From: an uncultured Spartobacteria bacterium
Lineage (GTDB): Bacteria > Verrucomicrobiota > Verrucomicrobiia > Chthoniobacterales > Terrimicrobiaceae
Reading direction: 5' to 3'
Length of the DNA stretch: 50,992 bases
NCBI GenBank assembly: GCA_937960895.1
Contig: CALCJD010000145.1
Location: 1 to 50,992, forward strand
Of this stretch, positions 23,646-32,113 are shown in pieces; within the stretch, counting starts at the first letter, position 1; every line of letters begins with the position of its first letter. The notes beneath the pieces were generated by a model. That model had not been told where the DNA came from, ran no database searches, and was given only the letters and a program-made list of their open reading frames with translations. The translations under genes were made by a program, and so were the position numbers.

Positions 23646-24527
23646 TCAGAGCAGAATGAGAATGATTGCACCAAAGAGCAAGAACGCGCCGATGAGACGC
23701 CGCGTCATCACGCCCGTGCCGGCCTCGACGTCACGCAGGCCGAGGAAATGGCCGCCGACCCAGGCCGCCGCGACGCTCCAGACCGTGCGCGAGCTGTACA
23801 CCACGTTGGCCAGGGTGGCGTCCCGGGTCCAGACCAGCGCAAAGAAGAAAAAGACGATCTGCACTCCGTAAAGGGCGGCGCCGAGAATGAGAAAGGTTCG
23901 GGTTCCCGCCGGCGGACGGAAGGCGGTGCGATCCTGAAAGCCGTAAAAAATCACCGAAACCAAACCCGCGGCGCCGAACATGACCGGAGGGAAGGCCGCG
24001 GCGTCAATCCGGTCCCCCCAATACGGGATGAGGACGTCGACCAGGGAGTAGCAGGCGGCGCCGCCCAGGGAGCAGATGACGGTGAAGCCGACGGCCCGGC
24101 TCCGGATGTGCCGGCCGCCGGCGATGAGGGCGACGGAAACCGACGCCGCCAGGGCGGCAATCCACCAGCGGAGACTGACCGGAACCGCCAGGAAGATCGC
24201 GTTCATCGCGGTGACAAACAGGATCTTCGTTCCCAGCAGCGGTGTGGCCAGGGAGACGTCCCCGTGGCTGAGGGCGGCAAAGGTGAGGACCTGACCTGCG
24301 AAAAAAATCACGCTGCACAGCAGGGGCTGCCACAGCGGGGCGTTCGGGATGTCCGGCCGGTCGAGCAGCCAGAGCGACTGCACGATGAGGGCCATGGAGA
24401 CATTGACCGCCGTATTGACCTGGGCCGCGGTGGCGCCGCGTTCCAGGGCGCCTTTCAGAAAAAGCGATGCCGCGGTGTACACGAACGCCGCAAGCAGGGC
24501 GATGATTGCGCCGTGAAAAACCGTCAC
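23646..24527 (-). CDS. EamA-family (DMT) permease, ten helices
   Basis: The 293-residue protein has two EamA repeats, each of about five membrane helices. The first begins FHGAIIALLAAFVYTAAS and the second VICSLGGAACYSLVDVLIP. It is an inner-membrane transporter, probably an exporter of small metabolites such as amino acids. It starts with GTG 24527, one base after the aroD stop, and ends two bases before trpD. Its place between aroD and trpD suggests a link to aromatic compounds, for instance export of aromatic amino acids or precursors, but the sequence does not show substrate specificity. Confidence 0.92.
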   Translation of the reverse strand: MTVFHGAIIALLAAFVYTAASLFLKGALERGATAAQVNTAVNVSMALIVQSLWLLDRPDIPNAPLWQPLLCSVIFFAGQVLTFAALSHGDVSLATPLLGTKILFVTAMNAIFLAVPVSLRWWIAALAASVSVALIAGGRHIRSRAVGFTVICSLGGAACYSLVDVLIPYWGDRIDAAAFPPVMFGAAGLVSVIFYGFQDRTAFRPPAGTRTFLILGAALYGVQIVFFFFALVWTRDATLANVVYSSRTVWSVAAAWVGGHFLGLRDVEAGTGVMTRRLIGAFLLFGAIILILL

Positions 24528-24528
24528 C

Positions 24529-25200
24529 TCACGCGCGCTTCAGAAGATCACGCAAGTCGGGGGCGCTCCATTGTCCCCGCACCTGGGGTTCGGCCAGCCA
24601 GCCGTAGTTCAACACCGAACCGGCCCGGGCAAAAAGCAACCGGGAGGCGCGACCCAGGGTGCCCATTCCCATCACGGCCAGCGGGGCTGGGGAACCGTCA
24701 AGGAGGGTCAGCAGCCGGGCGACGGAGCCGGGGGATTCCGTCACCGTGGCGATTTTCACCACGTCGGCGCCTCCCTTTCGCGCCCGGGTGACCCAGGCTT
24801 TCAGGCGTGCGGAGGTGGGGGTTCCCTCAAAGTCATGATAGGACACAATGACGGTCTTGCGGGCCTTCCGGGCCGCCTCCACCAGGCCGCCGAAAGCCGC
24901 GAGTGAGCGGCCCTCGATGTCCACGGCGGCGGCCGACGGCAGAAGTTCCAGATAGAGGGCAAGACGCTCGGAGTCGGACAAAGGGCGCGCCCCCCCTTCA
25001 TCATGGCGCCGAACGGTGAGGATGGCGGGCAGGGGCAGGGCGGCAATCTGCCCGGGTGAGGGCGGCTGGGGCAGCATGTCGGCCCGCACTTCGACGGCGT
25101 CGAGAGGGGTTCGGCGGGCGGCGGCGAAACCGGTGGTGGTGTGGATGACGCCCACGACATTCGGGCGGTTAAGAAGAATTCGCCTTTGCTTTTTGCGCAT
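24529..25200 (-). CDS. aroD: Type I 3-dehydroquinate dehydratase
   Basis: The 223-residue protein has the type I dehydroquinase features: VEVRAD (Glu37, Arg39), SYHDFEGTP with catalytic His122, VVKIATV with the Schiff-base Lys149, and MGMGTLGRASRLLF near the end. It removes water from 3-dehydroquinate, step three of the shikimate pathway, leading to chorismate and so to tryptophan, consistent with trpD in the same operon. It is divergent from the exopolysaccharide gene, with only 49 bases between the starts; both promoters must lie within those bases. ATG 25200 gives a normal family N-terminus. Confidence 0.95.
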   Translation of the reverse strand: MRKKQRRILLNRPNVVGVIHTTTGFAAARRTPLDAVEVRADMLPQPPSPGQIAALPLPAILTVRRHDEGGARPLSDSERLALYLELLPSAAAVDIEGRSLAAFGGLVEAARKARKTVIVSYHDFEGTPTSARLKAWVTRARKGGADVVKIATVTESPGSVARLLTLLDGSPAPLAVMGMGTLGRASRLLFARAGSVLNYGWLAEPQVRGQWSAPDLRDLLKRA

Positions 25201-25249
25201 ATCCGACCAAAAACTAGAAGATTGTCTGCCGCAAGGCGAGAGCTGACAT

Positions 25250-26641
25250 ATGATTGCACGCCAACAGGAAATTCGTCTTCAAGTCAACCAATTGATTGAC
25301 GCTGTCCTGTTGGGCGGGGTGTTCTGGCTGTGCCACTGGGTGCGGCATTCGGGCCTGCTGGTTCTCGACGCGCTGAATGAAATTCCCGCGTTTGATCATT
25401 TTTTGTGGATGCTGGCCGTCATCATGCCTTTCGGCCCCTTCCTGCTGGAATTGCAGGGCTATTACCAGCACCCGCTGGAAAAGACGGTCTGGAAATCCCT
25501 GCACCAGATCGCCCGGGCGGGCTTGTGGCTGGGCCTCATCATCGGAGGGGCGGTGATTTTCCTCCGCCTCACGGTGCCGAGCCGTTCCGTGCTGATCCTT
25601 TTCTGCATTGCGGCCCCCGTCACCCTGATCCTCAAGGAGCGGATTTATGCGTGGCTGAGGCTGATGAAGCTGAAACAGGGGGAGTCCGGCGAGCGCATCA
25701 TTCTGGCGGGCGAGCAGGAACGCATGCGGGAAATCGTGCGGACGCTCAGCCTGGCCCAGCGGCTCGAGGTCCGGATTGTGGAGCGGATCGATCTTGAGGT
25801 CTGCGAGGTGAGTGAACTGGTCAACGCCATCCACCGTCACAGCGTCGGGCGGGTGATCCTGGCATTCAGCCGGCTGGAAATGGACAAGGTGCAGCGGGCC
25901 ATCGAGGCCTGCGAGGTCGAAGGAGTCGAGGCCTGGTTGAGCGCGGATTTCATCCGGACCTCCGTCGCCCGCCCCACATACGAGAACCTGGGAGGGCGTC
26001 CCATGCTCGTTTTCCGGGCCACGCCCGACCTTTCCTGGGCCCTGCTCGTCAAGGGCCTCATCGACCGCGTCGGGGCCTTCGTCGGCTTGGTGGTGCTGTC
26101 GCCGCTCTTTGTCATTCTTGCCATCCTCGTGCGGCTGAGTTCGCCCGGCCCGGCCTTCTTCAGTCAGAGACGGGCGGGAATCCACGGACGCCCCTTCACC
26201 ATGTGGAAATTCCGGTCGATGTTCGTGGACGCCGAAAAACGCCATGCGGAATTGCTGTCGCGCAACGAAATGAGCGGACCGGTCTTCAAGATCGAAAACG
26301 ATCCCCGGGTCACCCCGATCGGCCGGTTCCTGCGCAAGACCAGCCTGGACGAACTGCCGCAGCTGTTGAACGTGTTGCAGGGCGACATGAGCCTGGTGGG
26401 CCCCCGGCCGCTGCCCCTCTACGAAGTGGAGAGTTTTTCGTCCGCCGCCCACCGCCGCCGCCTGAGCATGAAACCCGGACTGACCTGTCTCTGGCAGGTG
26501 CGGGGACGCAACAATGTCCGGAATTTCGACGACTGGGTGAAGATGGATCTCGAATACATCGACAACTGGTCGTTGCGACTGGATTTCAAGATCCTCCTGA
26601 TGACAATTCCGGCCGTCCTGAAGGGATACGGCGCCAAATAG
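25250..26641 (+). CDS. Polyprenyl-phosphate sugar-1-phosphate transferase (exopolysaccharide priming enzyme)
   Basis: The 463-residue protein has four N-terminal membrane helices, a cytoplasmic domain that is reduced compared with WcaJ (about residues 130-260), and a conserved C-terminal transferase domain. The latter shows DRVGAFVGLVVLSPLFVI, then PFTMWKFRSM, TSLDELPQLLNVLQGDMSLV, GPRPLP and KPGLTCLWQVRGRN. It loads a sugar phosphate onto undecaprenyl phosphate at the inner membrane to begin exopolysaccharide. The next gene makes UDP-xylose. A PEP-CTERM protein encoded in the window may depend on such exopolysaccharide, since exosortase systems co-occur with it. Confidence 0.93.
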   Translation: MIARQQEIRLQVNQLIDAVLLGGVFWLCHWVRHSGLLVLDALNEIPAFDHFLWMLAVIMPFGPFLLELQGYYQHPLEKTVWKSLHQIARAGLWLGLIIGGAVIFLRLTVPSRSVLILFCIAAPVTLILKERIYAWLRLMKLKQGESGERIILAGEQERMREIVRTLSLAQRLEVRIVERIDLEVCEVSELVNAIHRHSVGRVILAFSRLEMDKVQRAIEACEVEGVEAWLSADFIRTSVARPTYENLGGRPMLVFRATPDLSWALLVKGLIDRVGAFVGLVVLSPLFVILAILVRLSSPGPAFFSQRRAGIHGRPFTMWKFRSMFVDAEKRHAELLSRNEMSGPVFKIENDPRVTPIGRFLRKTSLDELPQLLNVLQGDMSLVGPRPLPLYEVESFSSAAHRRRLSMKPGLTCLWQVRGRNNVRNFDDWVKMDLEYIDNWSLRLDFKILLMTIPAVLKGYGAK

Positions 26642-26652
26642 TCGGGCGGGGC

Positions 26653-26674
26653 GTGGAGAAAATCCACTTTTCTT
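26653..26674 (+). terminator. Weak rho-independent terminator
   Basis: The hairpin gtgga, gaaaa, tccac is followed by tttt and ctt, eleven bases past the stop of the polyprenyl-phosphate transferase gene. The stem is only 5 bp, so it may be leaky. The next gene starts 42 bases downstream. Confidence 0.4.
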
Positions 26675-26715
26675 ACTAGCCAAAAACGATTTGCGTCGGT
26701 TATCAAAACGACCCG

Positions 26716-27669
26716 ATGTCTCAACCTTCCAGACCCATCACCAGTGTTGTCACCGGCGGAGCAGGCTTTCTTGGCTCCCATTTGACGGATCGCCTTCTCG
26801 CTGAAGGACATCGGGTGATTGCGATTGACAACCTGATCACCGGCAACGTTGCGAATATCGAGCACCTGGCAGGCAACAAGAACTACAAGTTCATCCATCA
26901 CGACGTCACCAACTACATTTTCCTGCCGGGTGAGGTGCATTACGTCTGGCATTTTGCCAGTCCGGCCAGTCCGATCGACTACCTGAACCATCCCATTCCA
27001 ACCCTCAAGGTGGGTTCCCTGGGCACCCACAACAGCCTGGGTCTGGCGAAGGCCAAGGGGGCTTCGTTCCTGCTGGCCTCGACCTCGGAATGTTACGGCG
27101 ATCCGCTCGTCCATCCCCAGACCGAGGATTACTGGGGAAACGTCAATCCGATCGGACCGCGGGGGGTGTATGACGAAGCCAAACGCTTCGCCGAGGCCCT
27201 CACGATGGCCTACCACCGGTACCATCAGGTCGACACCAAGATTGTCCGCATTTTCAACACCTATGGTCCGCGCATGCGCCTCAACGACGGACGTGTCGTG
27301 CCGGCCTTCATTGGCCAGGCCCTGTCCGGTCAGGCGCTGACCATCTTCGGCGACGGCTCCCAGACCCGCAGCTTTTGTTACGTCTCGGATCTCATCGATG
27401 GCATTTACCGTCTCATGATGAGCGACTACCATGAGCCGGTGAACATCGGAAATCCCCGGGAAATGACCATTCGTCAGTTCGCCGACGAGATCATCCGCAT
27501 CATGGGAGCCTCCGCGAACATCGAACACCGGCCCCTGCCGGTGGACGACCCGAAGGTCCGGCAGCCCGACATCACCCGCGCGCGGGAGATTCTCGGCTGG
27601 GAGCCCAAGGTGGACTTCGAGGAGGGCATCCGCAAGACCATCGAGTACTTCAAAAACCACGTTCGGTAG
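26716..27669 (+). CDS. UDP-glucuronate decarboxylase (UDP-xylose synthase)
   Basis: The 317-residue protein is an extended SDR. It has GGAGFLG at residues 14-20, the catalytic YDEAK (Tyr152, Lys156) and the UXS-type stretches HFASPASPIDYL, STSECYGDPLVHPQTEDYWG and RIFNTYGPRM. It decarboxylates UDP-glucuronate to UDP-xylose through a 4-keto intermediate, feeding cell-surface polysaccharide. The upstream gene is a priming glycosylphosphotransferase, so both belong to envelope sugar synthesis. The usual motif is YDEGK; Ala in place of Gly is a mild change. The length is normal for the bacterial soluble form. Confidence 0.93.
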   Translation: MSQPSRPITSVVTGGAGFLGSHLTDRLLAEGHRVIAIDNLITGNVANIEHLAGNKNYKFIHHDVTNYIFLPGEVHYVWHFASPASPIDYLNHPIPTLKVGSLGTHNSLGLAKAKGASFLLASTSECYGDPLVHPQTEDYWGNVNPIGPRGVYDEAKRFAEALTMAYHRYHQVDTKIVRIFNTYGPRMRLNDGRVVPAFIGQALSGQALTIFGDGSQTRSFCYVSDLIDGIYRLMMSDYHEPVNIGNPREMTIRQFADEIIRIMGASANIEHRPLPVDDPKVRQPDITRAREILGWEPKVDFEEGIRKTIEYFKNHVR

Positions 27670-27721
27670 CAGGCTTTTCTTTGTTTACTCCCTTAAGTAA
27701 TTCGCATATTCTTCACATTCC
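27670..27721. promoter_or_regulatory. Probable promoter of the secretin operon
   Basis: This 52-bp spacer is notably AT-rich in a G+C-rich genome: tttctttgtttactccctta then agtaattcgcatattcttc. Catatt at about 27709-27714 resembles a -10, and ttgttt at about 27681-27686 a weak -35 with wide spacing. It lies just before the first gene of the pilus-like operon. Confidence 0.35.
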
Positions 27722-28351
27722 ATGTCTCCCTTGAAACTCCTCCCGGCGGCCTCTCTTGCGATCCTCATGGCCGCGTTTTCGACCAGCTTCGCCCAGCAGC
27801 CGAACACCGAGTACAAGATTGCCAAGATCGACCCCAGTTTTGTCGAGTCCCCGAATTACACGGGACCGCGGTACGACAAGCGGGGAACGAAGCCCGGATC
27901 CTGGCTTGAGGTGGAGGTGACCTTTGAATGGCAGCCGCGTCAGAAGCAGCCGAAATACACGGAGGAACTGACCGCCAATTTCTACATCCTGCTGAACAAT
28001 CAGAGCCAGCAGTTCCCGAAGGGAGCCCTGCTGACCGGTTCGGTGACCATGATGAGCGTCCCGCAGGGACGGGACCTGCACACGGTCGTGTACATCAGCC
28101 CGCGCACCCTGGAGCGCATGTTTGACGGCAAGGTGCCGTCGAACGCCTCGCAGGCGGTGACGGACATCGGAGTGACTTTGAGCAAACAGGGGCAGGTGGT
28201 GGCCTCCACCAGCTGGAAGAGCAAGAGTGGAGAGTGGTGGCCGCTTTATCAGCAGACACCGGGATACGTCCTCAACAAGAACGAGACCCCGTTTGCTCCT
28301 CTCGCCTGGGATTATTACGAAGCCATCAAGCCGAAAGGCCCCGGCTTTTAA
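27722..28351 (+). CDS. Exported Amuc_1102-like protein of the pilus-like locus
   Basis: The 209-residue protein has a signal peptide (ASLAILMAAFSTSFAQ) and a compact beta-rich domain: SWLEVEVTFEWQPRQ, LTANFYILLNNQ and GALLTGSVTMMSVPQGRDLH. It corresponds in position and character to Akkermansia Amuc_1102, which lies at the end of the Amuc_1098 to 1102 cluster and has an immunoglobulin-like fold resembling archaeal pilins (from memory of the literature). It has no prepilin leader, so it is not a classical pilin. It is the first gene of an operon with PilM-PilN, PilO-like and secretin genes; 39 bases separate it from the next start. Confidence 0.75.
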   Translation: MSPLKLLPAASLAILMAAFSTSFAQQPNTEYKIAKIDPSFVESPNYTGPRYDKRGTKPGSWLEVEVTFEWQPRQKQPKYTEELTANFYILLNNQSQQFPKGALLTGSVTMMSVPQGRDLHTVVYISPRTLERMFDGKVPSNASQAVTDIGVTLSKQGQVVASTSWKSKSGEWWPLYQQTPGYVLNKNETPFAPLAWDYYEAIKPKGPGF

Positions 28352-28390
28352 TACCCGGATCCACTCGGAAACTTTCCTTACAGCTAGCCC

Positions 28391-30169
28391 ATGGCCGCGC
28401 CCACACGCATTGTTTCGCTCAATCTTGGCATGCAAACCGTCACCCTGGCGGAATTCCATGCCACGCCGGATGGCGCGATTACGCTGAATGCCTGCAAGCA
28501 GGAAGAGCTGATTGTCGACCCTGCGGCGGACGTCACCCGTCCGGCCCAGATTGAGTCTGCAATCGACAACCTGCGCAAGGCATTGAAACTGCCGGCAAAA
28601 TTCCCGGTGAACTACTGCCTGCCTTCGCAGTCGGTTTTCGCCCGCTTTGTCAAACTGCCCGGAGCCACGCCGGAGGATGTCACGGAGATCATCGCCTTCG
28701 AAGCCCAGCAGAACGTGCCGTTTCCCATCGATGAGGTGGTCTGGGACTACCAGATTATGGGTGAGTCCAAGGAGAACAACTGGGACGTGGCGCTTGTCGC
28801 GATCAAGGCTGATCAGCTTGGGGAAACCAACGACGCGGTCAATCGCGGAGGTTTCCGCAGCGGCGTCATCGACGTGGCGCCCATGGCGCTCTACAACGCC
28901 TTCCGCTACAATTACAGCGAACTCACCGGATCCTCGCTCCTGATCGACATCGGAGCCCGCACGACCAACCTCGTGTTTGTGGAGGGCAAGAGGGTCTTCA
29001 GCCGCAGCATTCCGGTGGGCGGCGCCACCATCAGCGCCGCCATCGGCAAGGAATTCAAGCAGGACATCACCGTCGGCGAGAAGCTCAAGCTGGAGAAGGG
29101 ATTTGTCGGACTGGGCGGCGCCTATGCCGAACCGGACGATCCGACGGAAACCCGCATTTCAAAGCTGGTGCGCAACACCATGACCCGTCTCCATGCGGAA
29201 ATTGCGCGCTCCATCAGTTTTTACCGTCAGAACCAGGGAGGCAGCGCCCCCGTGCGCGCGTTCCTCTGCGGCGGAACTTCGGGACTGCCCTACATGCTGG
29301 AGTTTTTCAGCGAAAAACTCCAGATCCCGATCGAGCATTTCAATCCCCTGCGCAATGTCACCGTGGCCAACGAGGAGACGGCCGCCTTTGTCAGCACCAG
29401 GGCGCATGCGTTGGGCGAGGTGGTCGGCACGGCCCTGCGCGGACTCAAGAATTGCCCGATGGAGATCAATCTCCGTCCCGCCAGTGTCGTCCGGGAGCAG
29501 GATCTGGCCCGGCGCAAACCCTTTCTGGTGCTGGCCGGAATCTGTCTGGTGCTCGCCCCGGCCACCTGGTGGTTCTATTTCCATCAGGCCAAGACCCTCA
29601 CCGAGCAAAACCTGGATTCGGTCAACCAGGATGTCGCCAAACTCGAGGCGGTTGCCAAGCAGTTCGACGCCCTGAACGCCGAGGCCAAGAAACTGGTCGA
29701 GTCGGCGGCGCCCCTCCTGCTGGCCTCGGCCGAACGCGGGGTCTGGGCGCAGATCATTGACGACCTCGGTCAGCGCCTGCCGAGCCGCTACATCTGGGTG
29801 ACGGAGGTCGTTCCGCTTGTCGATGGAAAGACCCCCTATCAGGTGGGTGAATCCTCGACAACGTCGCCGGTCAGCGCCACGCCGTCCGGAGGGGCGGCCC
29901 GACCGGGTGCCACCCCGCCTCCCGCGCCCAAGATCGATGCGTTGCGCATCAGCGGCCTCTATCTGGAGCGACTGCCCAACGACACCCGTTCGCAACCCCA
30001 GCTCGTGGTGGATGATTTTGTGAACAACCTGCAGAAATCCTCGGTTTTCAAGATCGAGGAAAAGGACAAATCCCGAATCATCATCGAACGGCAGACGCCC
30101 GACGGCCAGAAATGGGCCTATAACTACACCCTCGTGCTTCCGCTTCGTAATCCCATCGCTCTGCCATGA
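28391..30169 (+). CDS. PilM-PilN fusion protein (Amuc_1101-like)
   Basis: The 592-residue protein starts with an actin/FtsA-like PilM domain, residues about 1-365: IVSLNLGMQTVTLAEF, FEAQQNVPFPIDEVVWDYQ, LLIDIGARTTNLVFVEG and FLCGGTSGLP. One membrane helix follows at about 377-395 (LVLAGICLVLAPATWWFYF). The periplasmic part, about 400-592, is PilN-like, with a coiled coil and WAQIIDDLGQRLPSRYIW. In usual type IV pilus and type II secretion machines these are two proteins. The fusion fixes their ratio. It forms the inner-membrane platform linking cytoplasm to the PilO-like partner; its stop overlaps that gene (ATGA). Confidence 0.88.
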   Translation: MAAPTRIVSLNLGMQTVTLAEFHATPDGAITLNACKQEELIVDPAADVTRPAQIESAIDNLRKALKLPAKFPVNYCLPSQSVFARFVKLPGATPEDVTEIIAFEAQQNVPFPIDEVVWDYQIMGESKENNWDVALVAIKADQLGETNDAVNRGGFRSGVIDVAPMALYNAFRYNYSELTGSSLLIDIGARTTNLVFVEGKRVFSRSIPVGGATISAAIGKEFKQDITVGEKLKLEKGFVGLGGAYAEPDDPTETRISKLVRNTMTRLHAEIARSISFYRQNQGGSAPVRAFLCGGTSGLPYMLEFFSEKLQIPIEHFNPLRNVTVANEETAAFVSTRAHALGEVVGTALRGLKNCPMEINLRPASVVREQDLARRKPFLVLAGICLVLAPATWWFYFHQAKTLTEQNLDSVNQDVAKLEAVAKQFDALNAEAKKLVESAAPLLLASAERGVWAQIIDDLGQRLPSRYIWVTEVVPLVDGKTPYQVGESSTTSPVSATPSGGAARPGATPPPAPKIDALRISGLYLERLPNDTRSQPQLVVDDFVNNLQKSSVFKIEEKDKSRIIIERQTPDGQKWAYNYTLVLPLRNPIALP

Positions 30170-31056
30170 ACTGGTTTCGTGAAAATCCCTTTGTCTCCGG
30201 CCTGGCGATTTTTGTCGTCGTGGCATCCGGGGCGTTGATCTTCCTGACGACCCGGACCATGTCGGAGTACTCCGAGATCTCCGATCAATACACCCAGGCC
30301 GTGCAGAAGCTCCATGGCCTGCAGAATCGGTCGCCGTTCCCGAATGCCGAGAACCTGGCCAAATCCAAGGCGCTGGAGGCCGAATACAAGGCCGAACTCA
30401 CCGCCCTGCAGGAACAGCTCGCCAAGCTGGAACCGCCGGTCAACCCGGACATCAAACCGCAACAGTTCCAGGACGACCTGCGGGCTGCGGTCAATGACGT
30501 GATGAAAAAGGCGGCCGAAAAGCAGGTCACCCTGCCGCGGGACTTTTATCTGGGCTTCAGCCAGTACGTCAACAGCCTGCCCAATGACAAGGCCGCGCCC
30601 CTGCTCGCCCGCCAGCTGACCGTCATCAAGGAGATCGTCGACAATCTCATCGACGTGGGAGTTCAGTCCATTGACGGCCTGACGCGCCGTCCTCTGCCGG
30701 AGGAACAGCCCTCGGCCGCCCAGGCCCAGCGCAAACCGGCCATCGTGGAACGCTTCCCGTTTGACATCGCCTTCACCACCGACCAGAGCAAGTTCCGGAT
30801 CGTCTTCAACGGGATCCAGAAATCAAACCGCTTTTTGATCATTCGGGCGCTGAACCTCAGCAACACCAGCCAGGACGGACCTCCGGTTGTCCAGGACAAT
30901 GCGCAGACCTCGGTCACGGCGACCGCCAGCCTGGCGGGAACGGGGGTCGAGGGTTCCAAGGAGCTGAACGTGATCCTCGGCCGGGAGTTGGTCAAGGTCT
31001 CCCTCCGCCTGGAAATGATCGCCTTCAACTTTCCGAAGCCGGAGGCCAAGAATTAA
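30166..31056 (+). CDS. PilO-like protein of the Amuc_1100 type
   Basis: The 296-residue protein has one N-terminal membrane helix (PFVSGLAIFVVVASGALIFL, about residues 8-27), a periplasmic coiled coil (about 30-95) and a ferredoxin-like C-terminal region: FPFDIAFTTDQSKFRIVFNG and VSLRLEMIAFNF. This matches Amuc_1100, the Akkermansia outer-envelope protein noted for its effect on host metabolism, and the PilO/EpsM group. Length (Amuc_1100 has about 317 residues) and position after the PilM-PilN gene agree. It should pair with the PilN part through coiled coils. The next gene begins six bases after the stop. Confidence 0.82.
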   Translation: MNWFRENPFVSGLAIFVVVASGALIFLTTRTMSEYSEISDQYTQAVQKLHGLQNRSPFPNAENLAKSKALEAEYKAELTALQEQLAKLEPPVNPDIKPQQFQDDLRAAVNDVMKKAAEKQVTLPRDFYLGFSQYVNSLPNDKAAPLLARQLTVIKEIVDNLIDVGVQSIDGLTRRPLPEEQPSAAQAQRKPAIVERFPFDIAFTTDQSKFRIVFNGIQKSNRFLIIRALNLSNTSQDGPPVVQDNAQTSVTATASLAGTGVEGSKELNVILGRELVKVSLRLEMIAFNFPKPEAKN

Positions 31057-31062
31057 TCTGTC

Positions 31063-31992
31063 ATGGATTGGGTGAAACAAAATTACGAACGCGCCCTGCT
31101 GGCGCTGGCAGCCGTCGCCTTGCTGGCCTGCAGCGTGCTGGTGATTCTCAAGGTGCAGGCTTTTCCCGCCCTGTTTGAAGGCAGGAACAGTTCGAAAAAG
31201 CCGGATCACGAGATCAAGCCCTACCCGGTGGAAGAGCTGAAGGTGGCCGCCGCACAGGTCGCCCGGCCGGCCCAGTTTTCGAGTTCCGAAGGGTCGTTGT
31301 TTGTTTCCCTGCCCTACGTGCTGAAGGACGGGATCATCATCAACCCGATGGAGAGCCCGGAGCCCCTGCATCCGCCGATCAAGAACACCTGGTTGATCAC
31401 CCACAATCTGCCCTGGTGGGAGAGCGACGTGAAGGATCAGGATCCCGACGAGGATGGCTTCACCAACCTTGAGGAGTTTCAAAACGGAACGAACCCGAAG
31501 GACAAAACCTCCGTGCCGCCCTACTGGAAGAAACTTCAGCTGGAGAAGTTCATCTCCATTCCGTTCCGTCTGAAGTTCAACGGCGTCTCGGATGAAGGCA
31601 AGATCTTCCAGATCAATCCCCAGGGAGGCCGGTCGCAATTCCGTGGCGTCGGCGAGATGATCGAGGGCACCCCCTACAAGATCGTCAGCTACAAGCAGAA
31701 ATTCGCCACCAAGAACGAGATGGAGGTCGATGTGTCCGAGTTGACCATCGAAAACACCGAAACCGGCCGCATGATCGTGCTGGTTTACCGGCAGGAAGCC
31801 AATGATCCGACCTCCAAAGCGCTATTCCGTTATCTCTATGATAACTCGACGTTTGAGGTGAAACTCGACGATGAATTCGGCCTGGTTCCGGTGCCGGAGC
31901 ACAAGTATAAACTCATTGACATCAACGATGAGAAGGCCGTAATACAGGACCAGGAGACGAAGGAAACCCATGAGATTCCTCGTCTTCGCTAA
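31063..31992 (+). CDS. Amuc_1099-like membrane-anchored periplasmic protein
   Basis: The 309-residue protein has an N-terminal membrane helix (LLALAAVALLACSVLVILKV, about residues 11-30), a Pro-rich linker and a periplasmic region. That region contains a calcium-binding-like thrombospondin type 3 element, DQDPDEDGFTNLEEFQNGTN (residues about 126-145). The rest is beta-rich. By position it replaces PilP, the link between the inner platform and the secretin, and it matches Amuc_1099 in place; sequence likeness to classical PilP is not visible. The dockerin-like calcium loop is an unusual addition. It precedes the first secretin gene. Confidence 0.75.
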   Translation: MDWVKQNYERALLALAAVALLACSVLVILKVQAFPALFEGRNSSKKPDHEIKPYPVEELKVAAAQVARPAQFSSSEGSLFVSLPYVLKDGIIINPMESPEPLHPPIKNTWLITHNLPWWESDVKDQDPDEDGFTNLEEFQNGTNPKDKTSVPPYWKKLQLEKFISIPFRLKFNGVSDEGKIFQINPQGGRSQFRGVGEMIEGTPYKIVSYKQKFATKNEMEVDVSELTIENTETGRMIVLVYRQEANDPTSKALFRYLYDNSTFEVKLDDEFGLVPVPEHKYKLIDINDEKAVIQDQETKETHEIPRLR

Positions 31993-32113
31993 AGCCGCTG
32001 CCAAGCCTGACCATGCGCGCCTTAACCAACGCGTTTGCAAGTGGATCGGAGTCCCCAGCTCCGAGCCGGGCGTTTCCGATTCCATAGTGTTCCCAGACAA
32101 AGTTGCCTTAATC

